A stretch of 37,216 bases of DNA from a bacterium (GTDB lineage Bacteria > Patescibacteriota > Patescibacteriia > UBA1558 > S5-K13). The stretch is taken from contig JAKPTO010000026.1 of the NCBI GenBank assembly GCA_029555085.1, positions 1-37,216 on the forward strand, read 5' to 3'. This document shows positions 10,087 through 18,602 of the stretch, piece after piece. The position numbers and the translations under genes are program-made. The notes beneath the pieces are model-generated. The model made no database searches and was not told the DNA's origin. It was given only the letters and a program-made list of their open reading frames with translations. The number at the start of each line of letters is the position of its first letter. The first letter of the stretch is position 1.

Positions 10087-11288
10087 AAACTAATATTTTA
10101 ACAGTAAATATAGATAATATAAATTACGAAAAAACTCTTGAAAAAATACAAGAATTTATTAATGATGATAAACAACATTATATCGTAACTCCAAATCCTG
10201 AAATAATTTTAAAAGCAGCGAAGGATCTAAAATACAGAATGATTTTAAATAATGCTGATTTATCATTACCAGATGGATTTGGTATAATACTTGCTTCAAT
10301 ATTTTTAGGAAATCCAATATACACGAGAGTTACTGGATCTGATTTAAGTAATAGATTATTTAAGTTAGCAAACGATAAACAATATAAAATATTTTTACTT
10401 GGTGGTATGGGAGACTCAGCTCAGACTGCAAAAACTAAATTAGAGTTAAAATATAAAGATATAAAAGTTGTGGGCGCCACCAGTGGGTTTGAAAATATAA
10501 AAGACATAAAAGCAGAAGAAAATGAAAGTATTATAAACTCTATAAACAATAGTGGCGCCCAAATACTTTTCGTAGGATATGGCGCGCCATTTCAAGAACA
10601 ATGGATATTTGATAATTTATCAAAAATGCAAAATGTTAAAGTAGCTCTTGGAATTGGCGGGGTGATAGATTTTGCATCTGGATACGCCACAAGAGCGCCA
10701 AAAATATTTCGATGTATTGGTATGGAATGGTTCTGGAGATTAATAACAGAACCATATAGAATAGATAGAATTTTTAATGCGGTTGTAATTTTTTCATGGA
10801 ATGTTTTAAAATGGAAAATACATCTATTAAAACCTTTTAGAAAAAATATAGTCGCTGTAATTATAAATGATAATAATGAAATTCTCGCAATAAAAGAAAA
10901 ATTTGATAAATTTGGTTACAGATTTCCTCAAGGCGGTGTAGAAAAAAATGAAGATCAAAAACAAGCTTTATTAAGAGAAGTATATGAAGAAACTGGATTT
11001 TCAAAATTAAAAATTTTGGGAACAGCCAATAAAGTAATTTCATATTATTGGCCAATGGAATGGAAAGATATACCGAAAGACAAAAAAACATACAATAAAC
11101 AATTTTGTGGTCAAAAGCAAACTGTATATTTTTTAAAAATGACTGAAAATGAAAAATTCAATCCACAAGAAGAAGAAATTGAAGATCACAAATGGCTCAA
11201 AAAAGAAGAATTAGAAAATATAATAATGCCAATTAAAAAACAACTTATAGAAGTAATTTTAGATGAAATTGATAAATATTTAAAATAA
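10083..11288 (+). CDS. Fusion protein: WecG/TagA/CpsF glycosyltransferase + C-terminal NUDIX hydrolase
   Basis: TagA motifs YIVTPNPEIILKA, NADLSLPDGFGI, RVTGSDL, VALGIGGVIDFASG; then an intact Nudix box GGVEKNEDQKQALLREVYEETGF. ATGA overlap with thpR. Confidence 0.9.
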   Translation: MKTNILTVNIDNINYEKTLEKIQEFINDDKQHYIVTPNPEIILKAAKDLKYRMILNNADLSLPDGFGIILASIFLGNPIYTRVTGSDLSNRLFKLANDKQYKIFLLGGMGDSAQTAKTKLELKYKDIKVVGATSGFENIKDIKAEENESIINSINNSGAQILFVGYGAPFQEQWIFDNLSKMQNVKVALGIGGVIDFASGYATRAPKIFRCIGMEWFWRLITEPYRIDRIFNAVVIFSWNVLKWKIHLLKPFRKNIVAVIINDNNEILAIKEKFDKFGYRFPQGGVEKNEDQKQALLREVYEETGFSKLKILGTANKVISYYWPMEWKDIPKDKKTYNKQFCGQKQTVYFLKMTENEKFNPQEEEIEDHKWLKKEELENIIMPIKKQLIEVILDEIDKYLK

Positions 11289-11293
11289 ATAAC

Positions 11294-12727
11294 ATGAATA
11301 TAATAACTCGTTTTGCGCCATCTCCAACAGGATATTTACATATAGGCGGACTTCGTACAGCGCTTTATAATTATTTATTTACCAAAAGTAATAAAGGTAA
11401 ATTTATTTTAAGAATTGAAGATACTGACAGAACTCGTTATGTAAAAGACGCTGACAAACAATTAGTTAACACTATAAAAGCTTTTGGATTAAATTTCGAC
11501 GAAGGTCCAATTTACCAATCACAGAGATTAAAAATATATCAAAAATACGCAAAACAATTAATCAAAGAAAAAAAGGCATATTATTGTTTTTGCACAAAAG
11601 AAAGATTAGATAACTTAAGAAAAAATCAGGAAAAAAATAAACAAGTACCGAAATACGATAGACATTGCCTAAGTTTAACTGATTCAGAAATTCAAAAAAA
11701 ATTAAAAAACAAAGAGCCATATGTAATAAGAATGAAACTCCCAGACAATGAAATTATAAATTTCAATGATTTAGTTTATGGAGAAGTAAAAATAAACACA
11801 AATGATTTAGATGATCAGGTTTTAATAAAATCAGATAGCTTTCCAACATATCATTTAGCTGTTGTTGTTGACGATCATGAAATGAATATAACTCACATAA
11901 TTCGTGGCGAAGAATGGCTCCCATCAACACCAAAACATATTATTCTTTACAAAATGTTTAATTGGGAAATTCCAAATTTCGCGCACTTACCATTACTATT
12001 AAATCCTGATAGATCAAAACTTTCAAAAAGACAAGGAGATGTTTCTGCGGAAGATTTTATAAAAAAAGGATACTTGCCACAAGCGCTAATAAATTATGTT
12101 GCTTTCTTGGGTTGGAATCCAAAAACAGAAAAGGAAATTTATTCAATACAAGAATTAATAAATGATTTTGCAATTGAAAAAGTTAATAAAGCCGGCGCTG
12201 TTTTTGATATAAATAAATTAAATTGGATAAACGCAACTTATATTAGAAATATTGTAGAAAATAAAACAAAACTTGAAAAAGATTACAAATATATTTTAAA
12301 TTTTATAAAAAATATTTTACCAAACACAAATAGGGCAGAGGACATATTAAAAGTATTTTCGCCGAGATTAAATAATATTCAGGAAATAAAAGAATTATCT
12401 AGCTTTATATTTGAACTCCCAAATTATGACAAGAATTTATTAATATTTAAAAAAAGTAATAAAGATTTAACATTAAAAGGATTAGAGGTTGGGCTTCAAA
12501 TTTTAAGCTCAGTAGAGGAGAGTCGCTGGGATCAGGAAAATCTCAATAATGTCCTAAATAATGCCTTAAAACCATCAAATTTGGCCCCAGGAGACTTATT
12601 TTGGCCTATTAGAACCGCTCTTTCAGGACTTGATAAAAGTCCGAGTCCAGCTGAAATACTTTGGGTATTAGGAAAAACTGAAAGTTTAAATAGAATAAAA
12701 ATTGCCATAGAAAAATTAAATACTTAA
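11294..12727 (+). CDS. gltX: Glutamyl-tRNA synthetase
   Basis: TRFAPSPTGYLHIGGLRTALYNYLF (HIGH-like), RSKLSKRQGDVS (KLSKR), FLGWNP. Confidence 0.96.
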   Translation: MNIITRFAPSPTGYLHIGGLRTALYNYLFTKSNKGKFILRIEDTDRTRYVKDADKQLVNTIKAFGLNFDEGPIYQSQRLKIYQKYAKQLIKEKKAYYCFCTKERLDNLRKNQEKNKQVPKYDRHCLSLTDSEIQKKLKNKEPYVIRMKLPDNEIINFNDLVYGEVKINTNDLDDQVLIKSDSFPTYHLAVVVDDHEMNITHIIRGEEWLPSTPKHIILYKMFNWEIPNFAHLPLLLNPDRSKLSKRQGDVSAEDFIKKGYLPQALINYVAFLGWNPKTEKEIYSIQELINDFAIEKVNKAGAVFDINKLNWINATYIRNIVENKTKLEKDYKYILNFIKNILPNTNRAEDILKVFSPRLNNIQEIKELSSFIFELPNYDKNLLIFKKSNKDLTLKGLEVGLQILSSVEESRWDQENLNNVLNNALKPSNLAPGDLFWPIRTALSGLDKSPSPAEILWVLGKTESLNRIKIAIEKLNT

Positions 12728-12735
12728 ATTGTTTC

Positions 12736-12764
12736 TCGACTAGAATCAATAAAAATATTATAAT
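12736..12764 (+). promoter_or_regulatory. Promoter of M23 peptidase gene with TSS at or near the ATG
   Basis: TCGACT-N17-TATAAT, then 6 nt, then ATG at 12771. Confidence 0.6.
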
Positions 12765-12770
12765 TATATT

Positions 12771-13979
12771 ATGAATATAAAAATAAAACAGAATAAAAAA
12801 ATTCTAGTAATTTTATTAATTGCTTTTGTTTTTTTTCCTGTTATAAAAATAAAATCAGAAACTATTGATGAATTAAATCAAAAAATTACTGAACAAAAAA
12901 GAGCAATAGAAGAATTAAACAGTCAACAACAAACATACAAAGTAAAGATTAGACAAAAACAACAAGAAGCAAAAAGTTTAAATAATGAAATTTCAATACT
13001 TGATAATCAGATAGCTGCTAGAACCCTAGGAGTTCAGACAACAAAGCTCCAAATAGACAACATGGATATGGAAATGAAAGCAATTCAACTTGAAATAGAA
13101 AAAAAAGAAAAAGAAATTGAAGTAAATAAAGAAAGTTTAAAAAATTCAATTCAAGAATTATACAAAAAAGAAGCGAAAAATGACGCATTAAAAATCTTAT
13201 TACTAAACGACAATATAAGTGATTTTTTTGATGAAATAAATCAGTTAAAATCTCTTCAATCAAATCTACAACAAAAAGTAAATGAATTAAATAATTCAAA
13301 AACTTGGCTTGAAGAAAAAAACAAAACTTTAGAAAATTCAAAAGCAGAGTTAGTAAGATTGGAGCAACAATTAGAAGGAGAGCAATTGCGATTAAAAGGC
13401 GATCAAGATGTAAAATTTATGTATTTATCTCGTGCGCAAAACGACGAGAAGAAATTCCAAAATCTACTTGTTGAACTTAGAAAAGAACAACAGCAAGCCA
13501 ATGCCATGATTTCTCAATATGAGACAAAGGCAAGGACATTATTAGCATCAAAAAAAGGACAAATTCAAGATACTGGCGATTTCATTTGGCCAGTTCCATC
13601 AAAACATGTAACCGCGTATTTTCATGATCCAGATTATCCATTTAGAACAGTATTTGAACATCCTGCTATAGATATAAGAGCATCTCAAGGTACTCCTGTT
13701 AAGGCCTCGGCTTCTGGCTATGTAGCAATAGCAAAAGACAATGGAATGGGATATAATTATATATTATTAGTTCATAATAATGGTATTTCTACGGTTTATG
13801 GTCATATTTCAAAAATATATGTAAAAACTGGGGACTTTGTAATGCAAGGTGATACAATAGGACTATCTGGCGGTATGCCAGGAACTCCTGGTGCAGGACG
13901 ACTTACAACAGGACCACATTTACACTTTGAGGTAAGAGTTAATGGTGTTGCTGTAAATCCTTTAAATTATTTAAAATAA
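12771..13979 (+). CDS. Murein hydrolase activator-like protein: signal/TM, coiled coil, M23 peptidase domain
   Basis: Long E/K/Q coiled coil then HPAIDIRASQGTPVKASASGYV ... VHNNGISTVYGHIS ... GPHLHFEVRVNGVAVNPLNYL. Confidence 0.92.
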   Translation: MNIKIKQNKKILVILLIAFVFFPVIKIKSETIDELNQKITEQKRAIEELNSQQQTYKVKIRQKQQEAKSLNNEISILDNQIAARTLGVQTTKLQIDNMDMEMKAIQLEIEKKEKEIEVNKESLKNSIQELYKKEAKNDALKILLLNDNISDFFDEINQLKSLQSNLQQKVNELNNSKTWLEEKNKTLENSKAELVRLEQQLEGEQLRLKGDQDVKFMYLSRAQNDEKKFQNLLVELRKEQQQANAMISQYETKARTLLASKKGQIQDTGDFIWPVPSKHVTAYFHDPDYPFRTVFEHPAIDIRASQGTPVKASASGYVAIAKDNGMGYNYILLVHNNGISTVYGHISKIYVKTGDFVMQGDTIGLSGGMPGTPGAGRLTTGPHLHFEVRVNGVAVNPLNYLK

Positions 13980-13994
13980 AAAATAAATAAAATG

Positions 13995-14023
13995 AAAAAT
14001 AGATCGCGTATGATCTATTTTTT
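13995..14023. terminator. Bidirectional intrinsic terminator between convergent M23 and xer genes
   Basis: AAAAATAGATC-gcgtat-GATCTATTTTT, perfect 11-bp stem with A and T tracts. Confidence 0.85.
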
Positions 14024-14034
14024 ATTATAAAAAA

Positions 14035-15009
14035 TTATTGTAGTGGGTGAAATTTATGATGGACACTTTCTGCAAACTTGTCAGATGCATGAACATATCT
14101 AGTTGTTGTATCTAGCGATTCGTGACCTAAAAGTATTTGTATGGCCGCAGGACTCGCTCCGTTTTCCGCTAAATAAGTCGCAAATCCATGTCGAAGCGAA
14201 TGTGCTGATATTGGAATGTTTATATCTAACATTTCTCTGTATTGTTTTATTTTAGCTTGCAAATAATTAGTTGAAATACATGCGTCTCTTTTAGATGAAT
14301 TTCTCCCACGCAATGGCGCAAACAATCTTTTTTGATTATCTTTGCGCATTGATAAATAAGTATTTAAATATTTTTTTGATCTTTCTGTTAAATAAACAAA
14401 TCTTTCTTTCTTTCCCTTTCCTAAAACAAAAACCCTGCCTTGTTTATCAATTGCATCAATATTTAAAGAAACAAGTTCTGAAATTCTCATTCCAGTTGAA
14501 AACAAAACTTCAAGCATTGCGCGATTACGAGCAGCTACGATTTTATTCGTTTCTATTTGCGATGGAAATTCAATCAATTTTATAAGCGCTTCAAGTTCTG
14601 GAACTTTTGGATGCTTTTTTATATTTTTAACGAGTTTAATATATTCAGGAAGAATTGAAGTTTTTTGATCATGTTCGATTAAGTATCTTAGATAAGCGCG
14701 AAGAGATGATAACATTCTATTTACAGAATACGATGATAATTTAGATTGTGCCTTTTTCTGATTACTTGTTGATCTGTCAATAGAGTAGAGGTATGCTTTA
14801 TATCTATCAATGTGTAATTTATCCAATTTATTAAAGTCCAAATTCTCTGAATCTAAAAAATTTATAAAACAATTTACATCTCGTTCATAATTATAAATTG
14901 TTTCAGGGGAATAATTATTAACTTTTAAAGAAAGCAAAAAATCATCAAAAAGAGGGAGTACAGGTCTTTTTTTTGATGTTTTGTTTGATTGTGACTTATT
15001 TTGGCTCAT
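14035..15009 (-). CDS. Tyrosine recombinase, XerC/XerD-like
   Basis: N-terminal SAM-like domain (FLLSLKVNNYSPETIYNYERDVNCF); catalytic STGMRISELVSL, HSLRHGFATYLAENG, LLGHESLDTTTRYVH. Confidence 0.95.
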   Translation of the reverse strand: MSQNKSQSNKTSKKRPVLPLFDDFLLSLKVNNYSPETIYNYERDVNCFINFLDSENLDFNKLDKLHIDRYKAYLYSIDRSTSNQKKAQSKLSSYSVNRMLSSLRAYLRYLIEHDQKTSILPEYIKLVKNIKKHPKVPELEALIKLIEFPSQIETNKIVAARNRAMLEVLFSTGMRISELVSLNIDAIDKQGRVFVLGKGKKERFVYLTERSKKYLNTYLSMRKDNQKRLFAPLRGRNSSKRDACISTNYLQAKIKQYREMLDINIPISAHSLRHGFATYLAENGASPAAIQILLGHESLDTTTRYVHASDKFAESVHHKFHPLQ

Positions 15010-15015
15010 ATATTT

Positions 15016-15045
15016 AACTGAGTATAATATCCCTTACACTCAGTT
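15016..15045. repeat. 30-bp inverted repeat (11-8-11) upstream of the recombinase gene; possible Xer/dif-like site or operator
   Basis: AACTGAGTATA-ATATCCCT-TACACTCAGTT; arms match at 10 of 11 positions. Confidence 0.6.
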
Positions 15046-15394
15046 ATATTATAGCATATGCTCAATTTTTATCAAATCAATAAAGAAGTATGTATCTTCT
15101 TTTATCTTCTTTATAATTATATAAGTGATAAATATTTTTTGTGATTTTTTATAGTTTTTTACTTATAAAAATTACTTTTTTAATATGTTTTATGAACAGA
15201 TTTTATTTTGACTAGGACTTGTATCACAAATTTTTTAAATTTATCAACTTTTATATAAATTTTTTAAAATACCCTATATTACTCTATTTATAAAAAAATT
15301 TTAATTACGAAGAATAATTTACTAAACCTAGACATTGTTTAAATAAATACTTCTCTACCCCGGAATCTTTCTATTCTCTACACTACTCTTTTAT

Positions 15395-15423
15395 TTGACA
15401 ATATTATATAAAAATGTTATAAT
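15395..15423 (+). promoter_or_regulatory. Consensus sigma70-type promoter pointing antisense into ftsQ
   Basis: TTGACA-N17-TATAAT exact, with TG extension (TGtTATAAT). Confidence 0.6.
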
Positions 15424-15424
15424 A

Positions 15425-16465
15425 TTATTTAATAATTATTTGATCTTTGTATCTCAAATCAATGTATTCAATATTTTGAATATCATAATTTTTTTCTTCT
15501 ACTACATACTTATATAAATTTGTAATTTGAGTATCTATATCTGAATTAAATTCAAAAAATATTTTAAAATTATTTTGAGTTATTGCAATCATTGTATTTG
15601 GTTTTAACTTTTCGTATTCATAATTTACAATTTGCATCTGTGAAAATTTTTTCTCATAACTATCATTTAGATAAATCAATTTACCTAAAAAATCTTTGTC
15701 TAAAAATTCTTTTCCTATTTCTGGAATGCTTTCAAATTTTTCTTCATAAAGTTCCTGAACTCTCGAAACTTCTTTTATAATTTTTTCCCCATCTACATCT
15801 TCCAATATATAAACACTTGAAGAGCTTTGTTTATATTGGGGATCGTTTACTAATAATTCATTTTGTTCATCAATTTCTTTTTGATTAACTAAAACTTTTT
15901 GAGGAATTTCATTTATTTTTATCACTTCGCTTGTAATCAATTTTCCACTTGCATCAGACAGGGCGACTCCATCTCTGTCAATTAAAAATTCACTATCTTT
16001 TTGTTTATACAAAACAACTCCGGTCTTTTCTTTCAAAACAATCGAAAGTCCATGAATTCCTCGTCTTTTTATCTTTAAATAATCTAAAAAATATTTTGAC
16101 GAAAGTTGTTTTTCTAATTTTTTTGTAGAAAAAAAGAAATAATTATCATTGGCAAATATTAACAAATTATTTTTACTTAAATAATTCATGGTTTCATTCT
16201 CTATTTCTTGAGTTGGTATTTCATTATTGCCTTCAATTATAATAGATTTAATTTGAAAATAAGGGGAAAAAAAGAAAAAATAAATGCAGTACATCCCAAC
16301 AAAAATAAAAAAAAGCTGCAATACTCTTTTTTGCCAAGATACAGAGCTTGAAAAATATTCATTCACTCTATGTTTAACGCATTTTCTTTTTGGTTTTCTA
16401 AAAAAACCTCTTTTGTTATTGAAGTTATTTACTCTCCTTGGTTTTAATGCGTAATTATTATACAT
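15425..16465 (-). CDS. ftsQ: FtsQ/DivIB-like cell division protein (POTRA)
   Basis: Basic N-terminus, single TM (VLQLFFIFVGMYCIYFFFFSPYF), POTRA start FQIKSIIIEGNNEIPTQEIENETMNYLSKNNLL, later LIDRDGVAL. Confidence 0.75.
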   Translation of the reverse strand: MYNNYALKPRRVNNFNNKRGFFRKPKRKCVKHRVNEYFSSSVSWQKRVLQLFFIFVGMYCIYFFFFSPYFQIKSIIIEGNNEIPTQEIENETMNYLSKNNLLIFANDNYFFFSTKKLEKQLSSKYFLDYLKIKRRGIHGLSIVLKEKTGVVLYKQKDSEFLIDRDGVALSDASGKLITSEVIKINEIPQKVLVNQKEIDEQNELLVNDPQYKQSSSSVYILEDVDGEKIIKEVSRVQELYEEKFESIPEIGKEFLDKDFLGKLIYLNDSYEKKFSQMQIVNYEYEKLKPNTMIAITQNNFKIFFEFNSDIDTQITNLYKYVVEEKNYDIQNIEYIDLRYKDQIIIK

Positions 16466-16508
16466 ATCAAAAAAAATTTCAAAAACACAAATTAAAATAC
16501 AAATTTAA

Positions 16509-17753
16509 TTATTTTTCTAAGCTAATTTTTTTAAATGGTAAATATGCTTGTAAAACTTTTGGAATTTTTATTGAACCGTCTTTTTGCTGAAATTGTTCTA
16601 CTATCGCTGGAAACAAACGGCTAGTTGCAAGCCCTGATGCATTAAGTGTGTGCACAAATTCATTTTTATCTGTCTTTTTATCTTTAAACCTGATATTTCC
16701 TCTTCTCGCCTGATAATCAAGCGCATTTGAGATACTGCTTACTTCTTTATAGTTATTCATACTTGGAATCCAAACCTCTATATCTACTGTCTTGCTCATT
16801 GCCGCACTAGCATCTTCAGCTGCAAGCTGAACTGTTCTAAAATGCAATTCCAATCCTTCCATTAATTTTTCTGCATTGTCTTTTAATTCTTCAAATGATT
16901 TCCATGAATCTTTTGGCTTTGTAAATTGAAACATTTCTATTTTATTGAATTGATGGCCTCTTATCATACCTCTCTCCTCTGTTCTGTATGATCCAGCTTC
17001 GCGCCTAAAACACGGAGAATATGCAAAATATTTAATTGGTAATTTTTTTTCATCGAGTACTTCATCTCTATGATAATTATCAAGCATCATTTCGCTTGTC
17101 GCATTTAAACATAGCCCATCCTCTACCCAAAATAAATCTTCTCTGAATTTTGGTAAATGTCCAGAAGCATAAGCAGATGCTTCGTTTAACATAAATGGCG
17201 GAATTATAAATGTATATTTATTAGCTTTATGAAAATCAATAAAATAATTAAGCAATGCCCACTCTAAAAGCGCTCCATTTCCAGTATAAGCCCAAAAACC
17301 GCTTCCTGATATTTTTACAGCTCTTTCATAATCAATAAGTCCGCATAATTTACAAAGCTCAACATGGTCTTTTATCGGAAAATCAAATTTAGGCTTATCT
17401 TTGTATGTATTTATAACTTTATTATTTTCTTTTCCACCTGGCAGAACATCATCAGCTGGAATATTTGGAAGTTCTGATAATTTCTCCTTAAATTCTTTTT
17501 CTACATTTTCTAAATCTTCATCGAATTTTTTAATTTTTTCACCAAGCTCTCTCATTTTCTTAATGATTTCTTCAGATGGTTTTGTTTTTGAATATTTATT
17601 TCTTTCTGATTTTAACTCATCAGTTTCTTGAATTAATTTTTTTCTTTTGTCGTCTAAACTTATAATAATATCCAAATCAACACTTTCCATTCTTTTTAAA
17701 AGCGCTTTTTTTACTTCCTCTTTTTGTTCTCGTATTTTATTTATATCAAGCAT
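16509..17753 (-). CDS. serS: Seryl-tRNA synthetase
   Basis: MLDINKIREQKEEVKKALLKR, coiled-coil arm, FRREAGSYRTEERGMIRGHQFNKIEMFQF, SSISNALDYQARRGNIRF. Confidence 0.96.
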   Translation of the reverse strand: MLDINKIREQKEEVKKALLKRMESVDLDIIISLDDKRKKLIQETDELKSERNKYSKTKPSEEIIKKMRELGEKIKKFDEDLENVEKEFKEKLSELPNIPADDVLPGGKENNKVINTYKDKPKFDFPIKDHVELCKLCGLIDYERAVKISGSGFWAYTGNGALLEWALLNYFIDFHKANKYTFIIPPFMLNEASAYASGHLPKFREDLFWVEDGLCLNATSEMMLDNYHRDEVLDEKKLPIKYFAYSPCFRREAGSYRTEERGMIRGHQFNKIEMFQFTKPKDSWKSFEELKDNAEKLMEGLELHFRTVQLAAEDASAAMSKTVDIEVWIPSMNNYKEVSSISNALDYQARRGNIRFKDKKTDKNEFVHTLNASGLATSRLFPAIVEQFQQKDGSIKIPKVLQAYLPFKKISLEK

Positions 17754-17766
17754 ATAATTTTAATTA

Positions 17767-18453
17767 TTATTTTTCAATTATAATATCTTTTATTTCATCA
17801 CCTTGCTTAATAGAGTTTACAATATTTTGTCCTGATACAACTCGACCAAAAATTGTATGTTTTCCATTTAGCCATGGCGTTTCTAAATGTGTTATAAAAA
17901 TTTGAGATCCGTTTGTATTTGCGCCTGAATTTGCCATAGCAAGAACTCCAGGTTTATCAAATTTTAAATCACCATTAAATTCATCTTCAAATTTATATCC
18001 AGGACCACCGGTTCCTGCAATTGGTAAATTATTTGGATTTTTTTGTGGATCATAAACAAAATCTTTATCTACTGTTCCTTTTGTGTTTGGATCTCCGGTC
18101 TGAATCATAAAATCCTCTATAACTCTATGAAATTTTATTCCTTTATAGAATCCTCTATTTATAAGATAAACAAAATTCCCTACTGTAATAGGGGCTTTGC
18201 TTCCATAAACATCTAGTTTTATGTCGCCTCTATTTGTCTTTATTGTAACATTTATATCTTTATCAAATTTTTCAAATGGATATTGCATTTTATTTTCTAC
18301 CTCGCTCTGTCGAGATGAATTATTTGTTAAATTATTCTTTGCGATATTTTGATTTTGAGTGTTGTCTGTATTATTAATTTCCTGATTGGTATTTTTTATA
18401 GAACACGCAGTCAAGATTAATAAAAGAAAAACAACGACAAATATTTTTTTCAT
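17767..18453 (-). CDS. Lipoprotein cyclophilin-type peptidyl-prolyl cis-trans isomerase
   Basis: Lipobox LLILTAC; GFYKGIKFHRVIEDFMIQTGDP, SGANTNGSQIFITHLETPWLNGKHTIFGRVVSG. Confidence 0.93.
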   Translation of the reverse strand: MKKIFVVVFLLLILTACSIKNTNQEINNTDNTQNQNIAKNNLTNNSSRQSEVENKMQYPFEKFDKDINVTIKTNRGDIKLDVYGSKAPITVGNFVYLINRGFYKGIKFHRVIEDFMIQTGDPNTKGTVDKDFVYDPQKNPNNLPIAGTGGPGYKFEDEFNGDLKFDKPGVLAMANSGANTNGSQIFITHLETPWLNGKHTIFGRVVSGQNIVNSIKQGDEIKDIIIEK

Positions 18454-18493
18454 AAATTTATTGAGAAAACTTTTACTTGTTTCTACTCCTCTT

Positions 18494-18572
18494 TGTAATC
18501 CTGAATTTATTTCAGAATCTCAAAAATCACCTTTCTATTTTGAGATCCCGGATCAAGTCCGGAATGACAAAT
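18494..18572. repeat. RPE/REP-like palindromic repeat element
   Basis: TGTAATCCTGAATTTATTTCAGAATCTCAAAA ... TTTTGAGATCCCGGATCAAGTCCGGAATGACA: imperfect outer inverted repeat with internal palindromes in each arm. Confidence 0.8.
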
Positions 18573-18602
18573 GGGTAAAAATTTTCTTTTTAATGTATTA
18601 AA

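Noticed and set aside
10083-11288. TagA-NUDIX fusion as a frameshift or assembly artefact
   Set aside because: Both domains are complete, in one frame, and joined by ordinary coding sequence without homopolymer oddities at the junction.
6905-15341. Shared 11-mer CTAGACATTGT in two intergenic regions (~6905 and ~15331)
   Set aside because: A window of this size and composition contains many chance 11-mer duplicates; no extended similarity around it.
18386-18601. 71-aa plus-strand ORF ending ...CNPEFISESQKSPFYFEIPDQVRNDKW
   Set aside because: Overlaps the PPIase 5' end and is a translation of the palindromic repeat; the EIPDQVRNDK-type string is a typical spurious product of such repeats.
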